In this document: piece by piece, positions 51,847 to 60,972 of the stretch
Layout: every line of letters starts with the position of its first letter
Numbering within the stretch: position 1 is the stretch's first letter
NCBI GenBank assembly: GCA_011523505.1
Contig: WTGP01000008.1
Coordinates: 1 to 64,000, forward strand
Source of the DNA: Gammaproteobacteria bacterium
GTDB taxonomy: Bacteria; Pseudomonadota; Gammaproteobacteria; Steroidobacterales; Foliamicaceae
Length of the DNA stretch: 64,000 bases
Direction: 5' to 3'
Translations under genes and position numbers: made by a program
The notes under the pieces: model-generated
Databases searched by the model: none
The model's input: the letters and a program-made list of their open reading frames with translations, nothing else
What the model was told of the DNA's origin: nothing

Positions 51847-52592
51847 GATCCCGGATGCGCTAGCGGCTTGACGCCCTTCAACCACAGGCGCAGGGCATTG
51901 AGATGGATGCGCAACGTAACGTTGGCGGTCATCAACGGGTAGCGCAACAGGCTGCGTGCCAGCACGCCGCCCGTGACCGGCCGCCGGGTCAGCGCCAGGC
52001 TGGTCTGAAGGGTGGCCTCGTCCTCCCGAAGCACTTCGATGCTCAGCGACAGCCGCTCGCCGGGCGAGCCTGCCCAGCAGCGGTACGACATGTCCATGGG
52101 AATGAAGGGTGAGACGTGCATTTCCTTAGCAATTTCAAATACCTGCCCTCTCCCTCCAGATTTTGCCTCAGTAACGGGCAGGACGTAGCACACGCGCTCC
52201 TTCCAGGGGGTGTTGCTCACCTCCAGCACATAGCAGCGGGGCTTCGCGCTGACCCTGTCGAAGCAGTAATAGACCGAGATCGGGTTGAAGATGTAGCCGA
52301 AATACCGCAGGTGCGTCAGCAGCCGCACCGGTCCGTCCAGGCGCAGGCCGCTCCGCTCACGCACCAGCGCCCGCACCCCCTCGGCGAGGTCGTCGCAGTT
52401 TCCGTCCAGGTGGTCGCTCGGCAAAAAGCGCGCAATCGCCGGTCGCCGCGTGGACCACAACCACCTGCCGGAGAAAACCTGGTCCAGCTCGTCCAGGTCC
52501 ACGTACGCCATGAACAGGCGGTACTGAAAAGCGTGCCTAGCCGGCCTGTGCCGGATATGCCTGACCCAACCCTCGTAGATCGCGCTGTGCAT
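51843..52592 (-). CDS. DUF1365 family protein
   Basis: A 249-residue protein with the family pattern SAIYEGWVRHIRHRPARHAF near the start, LLTHLRYFGYIFNPISVYYCFD in the middle, and KEMHVSPFIPMDMSYRC. Its function is not known biochemically, but it is consistently linked to a COG2907 oxidoreductase and cyclopropane synthase-like enzymes. Its start overlaps the oxidoreductase gene by 56 bases; the overlap is kept because the N-terminus is conserved. An AT-rich codon stretch lies at 52118-52165. Confidence 0.85.
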   Translation of the reverse strand: MHSAIYEGWVRHIRHRPARHAFQYRLFMAYVDLDELDQVFSGRWLWSTRRPAIARFLPSDHLDGNCDDLAEGVRALVRERSGLRLDGPVRLLTHLRYFGYIFNPISVYYCFDRVSAKPRCYVLEVSNTPWKERVCYVLPVTEAKSGGRGQVFEIAKEMHVSPFIPMDMSYRCWAGSPGERLSLSIEVLREDEATLQTSLALTRRPVTGGVLARSLLRYPLMTANVTLRIHLNALRLWLKGVKPLAHPGS

Positions 52593-53910
52593 ATGCGAAT
52601 TTTGCCTGAATCTCCGGTCTCGCCGCCCATTCGCGCACGCTGCCCGCCGCCTTGAGGCCGCTGGCCAGGCCGTCCTCGTGGAACCCCCACCCGGTCCAGG
52701 CGCCGCAGAAGAAGCGGTTCCCGCCTGCGTTCATCTCGCCCATCCTGCCCTGCGCGGCAAAGGCCTCGGCGCTGAATACCGGATGCGCGAAGCTGGTCCT
52801 GGTGATGACCTTGTCGCGGCGCAGCGGACGCAGCGGATTGAGCGTGACGCAAATCGGTTCCGGCGACTGAAGATGCTGCAGCACGTTGAGGTTGTAGGTA
52901 ACGGAAGCCTCGCGCCCGCTGTCGGGCGCCCGATAGTAGTTCCAGGAAGCCCAGGCCAGCCGCCGCCTGGGGAGAACGCCGCGGTCGGTATGCACAACCG
53001 CTTCGTTGCGCCGATACGATATTGCGCTCAACACCTGCCGCTCGAGCGGGCTGGGGTCCTTGATCAGGCGCAGCGCCTGGTCGCTGTGAACCGCCAGCAC
53101 GGCGGCATCGAAAGCCTCGACGCCCCTATCGGTTTCGACGTGGACTTCGCCGCCCTGGGATTGAAGCGAGCGCACCGGCAAATTTGCCCTGACGCGGCCG
53201 CCGAAGCCGCGCAGCACGGCGTCCACGTACCGGTCGGAGCCACCGGGAATCATCCGCCACTGGCGGTGCCCCTTGGCGCCCAGCAGCATGTGGTTGGCCA
53301 TGAAACGGAGCAGGTAGAGGCTCGGATAGCGCTCGATCGATTGCACGGAACACGACCAGATGGCCCCCGTCATCGGCAGCAGGTAGTCGTTGACCAGTTC
53401 CGGGCCGTAACCGCCCTGCCCGAGAAACTCCGCCACGCTGGTTTCGGCCAGCTCCCCTTCCCTCTCCGCCAGCGCCCTGTTGGCGTCGCGATTGAACTTG
53501 AGGATGTCCCGCAACATCCGGTAGTGCCTGGGACGAAGAAGGTTGCGCCGCTGCGCGAAGAGCTTGTTCATCGTGCTGCCGTGGTATTCCAGGCCTCTCT
53601 GGTCGCAGCGCATGCTGAAGCTCATCTCGGTATCCCGCGCGGGAATGTTCAGTTCCTGCAACAGCCGGGTGAAACGCGGGTAGTTGGCCTCGTTGAACAC
53701 CATGAAGCCCAGGTCCGCCCGGTATTCCTGCCCGAACCGCTCGAATTCGAGGGTGCGCGTGTGGCCACCCGGCTTGGCCCGCGCGTCGAACAGCGTCACC
53801 TCATGTTCGCCGTCCAGCGCCCTTGCCGCGGCAAGCCCGGAGATTCCTGCGCCGATGACGGCGATGCGCAGGCGGTTCACCGTCCCGAGCCGGGTTACTT
53901 CAACGTCCAT
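52537..53910 (-). CDS. FAD-dependent amine-oxidase-fold protein, COG2907 type
   Basis: A 457-residue flavoprotein. It begins with the dinucleotide site RIAVIGAGISGLAAARAL, with FDARAKPGGHT and a GSTMNKLFAQ block, and ends with FFCGAWTGWGFHEDGL. Its fold is that of monoamine oxidase and phytoene desaturase-like enzymes. Family members act beside cyclopropane synthases in lipid modification, reaction unproven. ATG 53910 was preferred over 53997, which crosses the divergent promoter. Confidence 0.87.
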   Translation of the reverse strand: MDVEVTRLGTVNRLRIAVIGAGISGLAAARALDGEHEVTLFDARAKPGGHTRTLEFERFGQEYRADLGFMVFNEANYPRFTRLLQELNIPARDTEMSFSMRCDQRGLEYHGSTMNKLFAQRRNLLRPRHYRMLRDILKFNRDANRALAEREGELAETSVAEFLGQGGYGPELVNDYLLPMTGAIWSCSVQSIERYPSLYLLRFMANHMLLGAKGHRQWRMIPGGSDRYVDAVLRGFGGRVRANLPVRSLQSQGGEVHVETDRGVEAFDAAVLAVHSDQALRLIKDPSPLERQVLSAISYRRNEAVVHTDRGVLPRRRLAWASWNYYRAPDSGREASVTYNLNVLQHLQSPEPICVTLNPLRPLRRDKVITRTSFAHPVFSAEAFAAQGRMGEMNAGGNRFFCGAWTGWGFHEDGLASGLKAAGSVREWAARPEIQAKFAYAQRDLRGLGQAYPAQAG

Positions 53911-53915
53911 CCGGC

Positions 53916-53921
53916 TATAAT
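53916..53921 (+). promoter_or_regulatory. -10 box of the desaturase promoter
   Basis: TATAAT in the divergent gap, about 63 bases upstream of the desaturase start. GGAGGG (53971-53976) is its Shine-Dalgarno. Confidence 0.45.
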
Positions 53922-53984
53922 TCGCAGTTCTCGCGCGCGCCGGATTCAGGCGCAGGCAGCAAGGAGCCCGGGAGGGATCGATTG

Positions 53985-54851
53985 GTGAAGACCGCAACGC
54001 GAAAGGCGCAACAAAAGGCTCGAGTCGTAGTCATAGGAATGATCGCCTTTCACCTGGCCTGCTTTGGCGCCATCTACACGGGCGTGAGCTGGACCGCCGT
54101 AATTGTCGCGGCCGTACTCTACTTCCTGCGGGCCTTCGGCGTCACCGCGGGTTTTCACCGCCTGCTCGCCCATTCCTCCTACAGCGCGTCGCGTCCCGTG
54201 CGTTTCCTGCTGACCTTTCTCGGTAGCTGCGCCACCCAGGGCGGACCCTTGTGGTGGGCGTCGCATCATCGTCGGCACCATCGCTATTCCGAGCGCGAAG
54301 ACGACGTGCATTCGCCGGTTCAGCGTGGCTTCTGGTACGCGCATATCGGATGGATGTGGGATGCGGTTTGCTTCGCGGGCAACTACGCCAACATCAAGGA
54401 CCTTCACCGTTACCCGGAAATCCGGATTCTACAGAAAGGCTATGTTTTCCTGATCCTCGCCCAGGCCGCTGCCCTGTTCGGCCTCGGAGCGCTGCTGAAC
54501 TGGCTGAACCCGGCCCTGGGAACGAGCGGTCTGCAGATGCTCGTGTGGGGTTTCTTCATCAGCACCGTGGCCCTTTGGCACGCCACTTTCATGGTGAATT
54601 CGGTCTGCCACCTGTGGGGCACGCGGCCGAACCCCGCCGGCGACGGCAGCCGCAACAATTTCCTGGTGGCCCTGCTGACCCTCGGCGAAGGCTGGCACAA
54701 CAACCACCACCGCTGGGCCTACTCGGCGCGGCACGGACTGCGCTGGTGGCAGCTCGACGTTACCTGGCTGGGCCTGCTGCTGATGAAGCATCTCCGGCTG
54801 GTCCGCGATCTTCGCCTGCCTGCCCGGAGAGTGGCGCCGGCGCAAACCTGA
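53985..54851 (+). CDS. Membrane fatty acid (acyl-CoA) desaturase
   Basis: A 288-residue integral-membrane di-iron desaturase. The three histidine boxes are HRLLAH (58-63), HRRHH (95-99) and HNNHH near residue 244, as in delta-9 acyl desaturases. About four membrane helices are seen. TTG 53982 and GTG 53985 both follow the Shine-Dalgarno; GTG has the better spacing. Divergent from the lipid cluster, it could supply the double bond on which the cyclopropane synthase acts. Confidence 0.92.
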   Translation: MKTATRKAQQKARVVVIGMIAFHLACFGAIYTGVSWTAVIVAAVLYFLRAFGVTAGFHRLLAHSSYSASRPVRFLLTFLGSCATQGGPLWWASHHRRHHRYSEREDDVHSPVQRGFWYAHIGWMWDAVCFAGNYANIKDLHRYPEIRILQKGYVFLILAQAAALFGLGALLNWLNPALGTSGLQMLVWGFFISTVALWHATFMVNSVCHLWGTRPNPAGDGSRNNFLVALLTLGEGWHNNHHRWAYSARHGLRWWQLDVTWLGLLLMKHLRLVRDLRLPARRVAPAQT

Positions 54852-54864
54852 TTCCTGAGGCGCG

Positions 54865-55344
54865 GTGGTGAAAACTCTCTTCATCCTGATCGCGATCCTC
54901 GTGTGCTGCGAGTCCGCTCTCGCCTGCTCCTGTGCGGACAGGACGACTACCGAGCTGTATTCCGCGGCCAGTCATGTATTTCGAGCCCGCATTGAGTCCG
55001 TAGGTATCGTAGTGGTGCCCAAGCACGTTGAGAGTTTCCGTGTGCACAAGACGGCGGTCCTGGCGCGCTTCGATTTGCTGGAAACGTACAAGGGTTCACC
55101 GCAACGTCTCGATGCGGTTTACACCAACCCGTCTGGCGCAGCCTGCGGCCGGTCTATCGTCGATGCCGAAGAATACGTCTTCTTTGCAGACGCCGAGGGC
55201 ATTGTAGGTCACTGCGACGGAAGCACCCAAGTTTGGTCCCACGAGAGCATCAGGGAACTGATCGAGACCTTGAAACGCTTGGCGTCTGAGCAGTCGGATC
55301 ATGAGAAAGGCCCGGCGGCGCCAGAAAACCCCGGTAGCGAATGA
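54865..55344 (+). CDS. Secreted TIMP/netrin-like protein
   Basis: A 159-residue protein with a signal peptide ending before ACSCADRTT. A mature N-terminus near CSC followed by ELYSAASHVFRARIESV resembles the netrin/TIMP-like OB-fold found in bacterial homologues of metalloproteinase inhibitors. Further cysteines (AACGRS, GHCDGS) fit two disulfides. Its last 95 bases overlap the end of the convergent gene. Family assignment is tentative and the ligand is unknown. Confidence 0.55.
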   Translation: MVKTLFILIAILVCCESALACSCADRTTTELYSAASHVFRARIESVGIVVVPKHVESFRVHKTAVLARFDLLETYKGSPQRLDAVYTNPSGAACGRSIVDAEEYVFFADAEGIVGHCDGSTQVWSHESIRELIETLKRLASEQSDHEKGPAAPENPGSE

Positions 55345-56995
55345 CGAATCCTGCCAACGGCAGGCGGACCTCCACGTCGAACCAAAACTGATTGTCTTTC
55401 GCGAATTCGTGAGAATCGCCGCTCGGCATCAAGCTGCGCGGTAGCGGCAATCCGAGAAAGCTCCACCTGCGCATGACCAGGTTCAGCCGGCCGGCGTCCG
55501 GAACCAGGGCCATGCCGAACGTCAACGGGCCGAACCGTTCGCACAGGAGGTGTTCGAAGCGGCCAGTGCCCACGGTGAAAGTGCTGGCGAAGACCTGGCC
55601 CCCGAAATTGCGCGTCCACTTATCGTAATCCCCATGGCGCTCTAAAGTCACCGACACGGGGGTGTTTTCGCCGGCGGCGGGAAACCGCATGATCCACGCC
55701 AGCAGGCGCGCCAGCACTCCCCTACCCCGGGTGATCGAGGCTTCGCCGCTGATCGTCAGCTTCGGCCCGGCACCATGCACGGCCCTGAGGACGGCAGGAA
55801 GCGATTGCCATGCCGTGCCGAGAATCCGCTTGTGCAGGCAGTGAACGCCGGTTCCCGCGCCGTTTCGTGTGCCGATAGCGATAGGCCGGTCCGCGAACAC
55901 GCGTGCGTAATCGGATAACTCCAGCGCCGCGGTCGCGGGCCGGGCGCCGGCCCTGGGCGGGCGGCCGTCCAGCCAGTTGCGAACAATCGCCTCCACTGCC
56001 ATCGACGGAATGTAGAGGCCGTGATGGCCCTCCGCCAGGAGGTGAGCCGATCGGCTGATTTCGGCTCCTTCCGCGTCCCTGCCTCTGACTTCCACGAACA
56101 TGCCGCCTCGATGCTCGCCCCAGCGTACGTTGTTGGCCGTCGAGTGAATGATCCGCGCGAGCGGCGCCAGCGAAGGTACCAGTCCCAGCCTTACCAGCCC
56201 GGCAAACCGGCGCAGCAGCCAGTGCAGGATCGCGGGTTCCGGGGCGGCGCCCATCCACACTTCCCGCACTTCCGGCCATTCATCGGCCAGCAATTGCAGG
56301 TCCGGCACATCGACCAGCGAAAACGTGCGCGGGAACAGCGGAATTTCTCCGGGCGGCGCAATCATGAACCTTCTTGTCTCCCGCAAGGCGCGGGCGGTTT
56401 GCTCGCTTCCACCTCGACGCACCGGGATTCCCTTGCCCGCGTAACCAGCAATCGCACGGATCACGTTGTATCCGACGCCGGCATACGGGGAAGGCGCGAT
56501 CCCTCCCGTTATCGAGTCTATGCGCCGGAATTCGGTTGCGAGATCGCGCACCAGAGCGGCCGACAGCACGGGAAAACTGCTGACGCCCGACAACATTACC
56601 AGCCCTTGCTCTTTGGCTGTCCCATCGAATTTTCGGATGCCCCGAACAAAATCGGGGCTGTCGGCGAGATCGAGATAGTGCGTGCCCGTGGCCAGCGCGG
56701 CCTCGACCACACGATAGGGGTCCTTACCGTAGGCCTGGAACGGTCCGGACGCGTCCACAACGATATCCGGCTTGACCTTCTCGATCCGCCGGGCCACGTC
56801 CCCATCACGATCCACCGCCAGCGCTTCACGAGTAGCCCCGGGAGGAATCGCATGACAGAAGGCCAGCGCGGCGGACTTCGAGCGACCGGCGATGACCAGC
56901 GAGACCCGCCGTTCGCGGCACAGCAATTCAGCCAATCGGCCGCCGAACGTGCCGTAACCCCCGATGATGAGCATGCGGAGGTGTTGGTCTTTCAC
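55250..56995 (-). CDS. Saccharopine-dehydrogenase-like NAD(P)-binding/DUF4166 protein
   Basis: A 581-residue fusion. The N-terminal Rossmann domain, LIIGGYGTFGGRLAEL near residues 9-24, followed by DASGPFQAYG and a TGTHYLDLAD block, belongs to the saccharopine dehydrogenase/trans-acting reductase type. The C-terminal part from about residue 390 (RILGTAWQSLPAVLRAVHG, NTPVSVTLERHGDYDKWTRNFGG) is DUF4166. The combination occurs in many bacteria with no known reaction. GTG start; an internal ATG at 56974 is possible. Confidence 0.8.
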   Translation of the reverse strand: MKDQHLRMLIIGGYGTFGGRLAELLCRERRVSLVIAGRSKSAALAFCHAIPPGATREALAVDRDGDVARRIEKVKPDIVVDASGPFQAYGKDPYRVVEAALATGTHYLDLADSPDFVRGIRKFDGTAKEQGLVMLSGVSSFPVLSAALVRDLATEFRRIDSITGGIAPSPYAGVGYNVIRAIAGYAGKGIPVRRGGSEQTARALRETRRFMIAPPGEIPLFPRTFSLVDVPDLQLLADEWPEVREVWMGAAPEPAILHWLLRRFAGLVRLGLVPSLAPLARIIHSTANNVRWGEHRGGMFVEVRGRDAEGAEISRSAHLLAEGHHGLYIPSMAVEAIVRNWLDGRPPRAGARPATAALELSDYARVFADRPIAIGTRNGAGTGVHCLHKRILGTAWQSLPAVLRAVHGAGPKLTISGEASITRGRGVLARLLAWIMRFPAAGENTPVSVTLERHGDYDKWTRNFGGQVFASTFTVGTGRFEHLLCERFGPLTFGMALVPDAGRLNLVMRRWSFLGLPLPRSLMPSGDSHEFAKDNQFWFDVEVRLPLAGFVIRYRGFLAPPGLSHDPTAQTPSVSRSRSVP

Positions 56996-57049
56996 GTTAC
57001 CCCTTATGCATGAGGGCCGGGACGACTTCTTGCCCGCGGCGCATGTTGG

Positions 57050-58054
57050 CTAGGGCCGGTAAAGGAGATCGAGCTCCAGGGCGCCCTGCCCTGCCTGCCA
57101 GGCGCCCCGCGCCTCGTAGTCGCCGGCGCCGCGGGTGATCTGCCCGCTGGCGGATAGCCGGGCGGTAATCGCCAGTTCGGACTGGTCGGATATTCTTGCG
57201 CCAGGGAGCATCGCGTCGGCATCGCTCAACCGGACTTCCAGCGGGAAGCGCGCACCGTCCACGCGCTTTGCGGCCAGCGGCGGGCCGGCCTGCCCGGGAA
57301 TGCGCGCATCGATGAACAGGACGGCGCCGGGCGGCGGGGTGGCCGGCAGCCCCAAGGTCAGGCGAAGCTCCACGCTGCCTTCCGCGGAGACGGCCCCGCC
57401 GGACTCAACGCGCGCCCCCAGGCGATTCAGTTCGCCTTCGACAATGGCGCGTACCTCGGGCGTGACCGGGCCTTCCAGCATCATCCTCCAGCGCTGCACC
57501 GCGATGATGTCCTGGCCGGTTGCGCTGGCCCGCAGGCCGCCGTACCAGAGTCCCTTGGGATTGGCGGGATCCGCCAGCAGCACCTGCTCGACCATGTCGC
57601 CGGCGTCCTCCAGCAGCCGCTGGGGATTGCCGAGGATCAGCGCCTCGGCCTTGCCCATGAGAGCATCCATGTCCCGGCCTCCGGTCAGGTCCAGCACCCG
57701 GTCGAAGGCCTGCGCCGCATCGGAATAACGCTCCACCTGGGCGTAGGAAGCGCCCAGCAGCATCCAGCCCCTGGGATCGTCCGGTGACGCTTCCAGTCGC
57801 GCGCGCAGCGGACCGATCAGTTCCTCCACTCTCGGAGGCGAACCGTCCTCGCCCATTTCAAGTCCGGCATGAGCCCATTCGTAGTTGCTGGACTGCAGGT
57901 AGATCAGCACGGCCAGGACCGGAATCAGCAGGCACGAAGCGGTCAATGCCGCGGTGCTTGCGGGCTTGCCGCGGTCGCGCCACAACTGGGGCGCAACGCA
58001 GGCCAGCGCCGCCAGGGCCAGAACCACGCAGATTGCAACGAAGCCGGCGACCAT
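57050..58054 (-). CDS. ccmI: Cytochrome c maturation protein I
   Basis: A 334-residue protein with two N-terminal membrane helices (about 2-20, 37-55), a TPR segment (WMLLGASYAQVERYSDAAQAFDRVLDL) and a periplasmic C-terminal domain, so a full CcmI. It binds apocytochrome c and presents it to CcmFH. The start at 58054 follows ccmH by 16 bases. It is the last gene of the ccm operon. Confidence 0.88.
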   Translation of the reverse strand: MVAGFVAICVVLALAALACVAPQLWRDRGKPASTAALTASCLLIPVLAVLIYLQSSNYEWAHAGLEMGEDGSPPRVEELIGPLRARLEASPDDPRGWMLLGASYAQVERYSDAAQAFDRVLDLTGGRDMDALMGKAEALILGNPQRLLEDAGDMVEQVLLADPANPKGLWYGGLRASATGQDIIAVQRWRMMLEGPVTPEVRAIVEGELNRLGARVESGGAVSAEGSVELRLTLGLPATPPPGAVLFIDARIPGQAGPPLAAKRVDGARFPLEVRLSDADAMLPGARISDQSELAITARLSASGQITRGAGDYEARGAWQAGQGALELDLLYRP

Positions 58055-58070
58055 GTCCTGTGCCCGGGCC

Positions 58071-58478
58071 CTAGTCCTCGTCGGGTATCGGCATCTGCAT
58101 GCGGCGCCGGATGACCAGCGCAATCGCGCCCAGCGCGATGACCAGGATCACGCCGGGTCCAGCCCAGAGCAGCAGCGTATTGGGCGCAAGCCGCGGTCGG
58201 TAAAGGGCGAAGTCGCCATAGCGATCGAGCAGGAACTGCTTGACATCGTCCTCGCTTGCGCCGCCCTCCACCATGCGGCGCAACTCGCGGCGCATGTCCC
58301 TGGCCAGCGGCGCGTCGGAATCGCGCAGGTTCTGGTTCTGGCAAACCATGCAGCGCACTTCCTCCAGAAGCTTGCGGTAGAGGCTCTGCTGCTCGGCAGT
58401 CGGCAGCGGCGCTTCCGTGTCCACGGCGGCGGCGCTTGCCGCCATCAGCACCAGCAGAACTGTAGCCAGGCTTTTCAT
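58071..58478 (-). CDS. ccmH: Cytochrome c maturation protein H
   Basis: A 135-residue thiol protein with a signal segment, the active site VRCMVCQNQN (Cys43, Cys46), a three-helix bundle and a C-terminal membrane helix (about 99-122). It reduces the apocytochrome CxxCH disulfide. Start overlaps the ccmG stop by ATGA. Confidence 0.93.
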   Translation of the reverse strand: MKSLATVLLVLMAASAAAVDTEAPLPTAEQQSLYRKLLEEVRCMVCQNQNLRDSDAPLARDMRRELRRMVEGGASEDDVKQFLLDRYGDFALYRPRLAPNTLLLWAGPGVILVIALGAIALVIRRRMQMPIPDED

Positions 58479-59017
58479 TGCGATTGACCCTCGAGGACCG
58501 GTAGGAACACGTCCGCGAATACGGCGCCGTCCAGCGGCCCCACATGCCGATACCGCACGATGCCGTCGGCGTCGATCAGGAAGGTTTCCGGCGCCCCGTA
58601 AACGCCCCAGTCGATACCGGAGCGCCCGTCCACATCGACGCCGATAGCCCGGTAGGGATTGCCCCTGAGTTGCAACCATTCCATGGCGTCGGCGTGCCCG
58701 TCCTTCCAGTTGAGCCCGTAGAGCGGGGCGCCGGCGCGGCCCAGCGCCATCAGGAACTCATGTTCAACGATGCAGCCCGAGCACCAGCTTGCCCAGACGT
58801 TGAGCATCCACGGCCCCTCCTCGACGTCCTGCAAGGAAAATACAATGTTGGGGTCCAGCAGCTCCGGCAGAGAGAATTCCGGCGCCGGACGGCCGACAAG
58901 CGGCGACGGCACCAGGCTGGGGTCGCGCCCCAGGCTGACGCCGAAAAAGTACACCATCACCAGCAGCACTGCGCACGGCAGCAGCAGGACCCAGCGAATG
59001 CGCCTGCGACCGCTCAC
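58475..59017 (-). CDS. ccmG: Periplasmic thioredoxin DsbE/CcmG
   Basis: A 180-residue membrane-anchored thioredoxin. One helix (8-26) is followed by the domain with the active site WCSGC (Cys79, Cys82), a dipeptide between the cysteines that differs from the common PT/VP/GP forms, and GAPETFLID with the cis-proline. It keeps CcmH reduced. Confidence 0.92.
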   Translation of the reverse strand: MSGRRRIRWVLLLPCAVLLVMVYFFGVSLGRDPSLVPSPLVGRPAPEFSLPELLDPNIVFSLQDVEEGPWMLNVWASWCSGCIVEHEFLMALGRAGAPLYGLNWKDGHADAMEWLQLRGNPYRAIGVDVDGRSGIDWGVYGAPETFLIDADGIVRYRHVGPLDGAVFADVFLPVLEGQSQ

Positions 59018-60945
59018 GATTCATCCTCTTTCGGCGCAGCCACTCGATAGCGTCGGTCCGAGAGCGCCAGCAGACCGCCCAGGCCCATGATCAGCGCACC
59101 CAGCCAGATGAAGCGCACCAGCGGCTTGACCTGCACCCGCACGCTCCAGGCCTCCTCGCCCAGCGGTTCGCCCAGCGCCACGAACAGGTCGTGCCGCCAT
59201 CCGGCATCTATTCCGGCCTCGGTCATCGGACTCTGCTGCACTTCGTATACACGCTTTTGCGGATAGAGCGTCGTCACCGGTCGGCCGTCGCGCGAAACAT
59301 TCACAACGCCCTGCGCGGCCTGGTAATTCGGGCCCTGGACGTCTTCTATGCGATCGAGCTGAAATTCATATCCGGACACTTCCAGGCTTTCGCCCAGCTC
59401 AAGACTACGGTCGGTTTCCACGCCCCAGGCGGAAACCACGACGATGCCCAATGTGGTTACGCCCAGTCCGCAGTGCGCCACCTGCATGCCCCAGGACGAA
59501 CGACTCGGTTTCGGGCCGCGCCGGAGCAGCCAGGCCATAGGGTCACGCAGTGCAGACGCAATCACCCATACGGCGATCAGGATCCCGATGCCGGTCAGGA
59601 GTCCCGCAAACCCGTAAGCCGCAACGCTCAGGACGATTCCGGCAAGGACGGCTACCGCGGCCGGCGCCCTGAGCTTTCGTCCCCAGTCGGCGGTATCGGT
59701 GGCCTTCCAGGAAGCGTGCATGCCGGCGCCCACGACCAGCAGCAGCGGCAGCATGGGAAGAATGAAGACCAGGTTGAAATACGGCGGGCCCACCGAGATC
59801 TTGCCCATGTCCAATGCGTCCAGCGCGAGCGGATAGAGCGTGCCGAATAAAACAAGCACGGTGGCCGCGCTCAGCAGGATCGTGTTGACCAGCAGCGCAG
59901 ACTCACGCGACACCAGCTTGAATCCCGTCTGGGGGTTGGTGGCCGCGTTCCGGAGCGCGTACAGCAGCAGCGCGCCCCCCATCACGACCGCCAGGAACAC
60001 CAGGATGAACAGCCCGCGCGCGGGGTCGCTGGCGAAGGCATGCACCGACACCAGCACGCCCGAGCGGACCAGGAAGGTGCCCAGCAGGCTCAAACCGAAG
60101 GCGGCAATCGCCAGCAGCAGCGTCGTGTTGCCGAAAAGCCCGCGTCGCTCCGTCACGGCCAGCGTGTGAATCAGCGCGGTGCCCGCCAGCCAGGGCATGA
60201 ACGAAGCGTTCTCCACCGGGTCCCAGAACCACCATCCACCCCAGCCCAGCTCATAGTAGGCCCACCAGCTACCCAGTGCGATACCCACCGTGAGAAACAT
60301 CCAGGCCGCGGTGGTCCACGGACGGGTCCAGCGCGCCCAGCGGCGGTCCAGCCGCCCGCTCAGCAGTGCCGCGATCGCGAAGGCGAAGGGCACGGCCATC
60401 CCCACGTAGCCCATGTAGAGCAAGGGCGGGTGAATCGCCATGGCCGGGTCCTGCAGCAGCGGGTTGAGGTCGGCGCCGTCCACCGCCGCCGGAAAGAGCC
60501 TCAGGAAAGGGTTGGAGGTGAGCAGGATGAACAGCAGAAAGCCGATGCTCACCAGCCCCAGCACGCCGAGTACCCGCGCCCTGAGCACCTGCGGGAGCGT
60601 GCGGCTGGCCAGCGCCACGGCCACCGTCCAACTGCTCAGAATGAGTTGCCAGAGAACCAGCGAACCTTCGTGCGCGCCCCAGATGGCCGCGAAACGGTAC
60701 ATGGCCGGCAGCTTCAGGTTCGAGTGCTGGGCCACGTACAGGACGCTGAAGTCGTGGCGGAAGAAGCTGACGGCCAGCATCGCGAACGCCAGCGCGACAA
60801 ACGCGAGCATCCCCAGGGCGCAGGGCCGGGCCACTTCCATCCAGCGGACATTGCCCGTATGCGCCCCCGCCAGCGGGAATACGACCAGCGCAACCGCCAG
60901 GCACAAGGCAAGCGCCAGGCTGATCTGGCCGATTTCAGGAATCAT
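59014..60945 (-). CDS. ccmF: Haem lyase subunit CcmF
   Basis: A 643-residue polytopic protein that, with CcmH and CcmI, ligates haem to apocytochromes. The tryptophan-rich haem-handling motif WGGWWFWDPVENASFMPW and about 14-15 membrane helices are visible, plus a periplasmic domain (SLELGESLEVSGYEFQLD). It begins 27 bases after ccmE. Confidence 0.97.
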   Translation of the reverse strand: MIPEIGQISLALALCLAVALVVFPLAGAHTGNVRWMEVARPCALGMLAFVALAFAMLAVSFFRHDFSVLYVAQHSNLKLPAMYRFAAIWGAHEGSLVLWQLILSSWTVAVALASRTLPQVLRARVLGVLGLVSIGFLLFILLTSNPFLRLFPAAVDGADLNPLLQDPAMAIHPPLLYMGYVGMAVPFAFAIAALLSGRLDRRWARWTRPWTTAAWMFLTVGIALGSWWAYYELGWGGWWFWDPVENASFMPWLAGTALIHTLAVTERRGLFGNTTLLLAIAAFGLSLLGTFLVRSGVLVSVHAFASDPARGLFILVFLAVVMGGALLLYALRNAATNPQTGFKLVSRESALLVNTILLSAATVLVLFGTLYPLALDALDMGKISVGPPYFNLVFILPMLPLLLVVGAGMHASWKATDTADWGRKLRAPAAVAVLAGIVLSVAAYGFAGLLTGIGILIAVWVIASALRDPMAWLLRRGPKPSRSSWGMQVAHCGLGVTTLGIVVVSAWGVETDRSLELGESLEVSGYEFQLDRIEDVQGPNYQAAQGVVNVSRDGRPVTTLYPQKRVYEVQQSPMTEAGIDAGWRHDLFVALGEPLGEEAWSVRVQVKPLVRFIWLGALIMGLGGLLALSDRRYRVAAPKEDES

Positions 60946-60972
60946 TACTTCTTGTGCCTGGTATCAGGGGCG

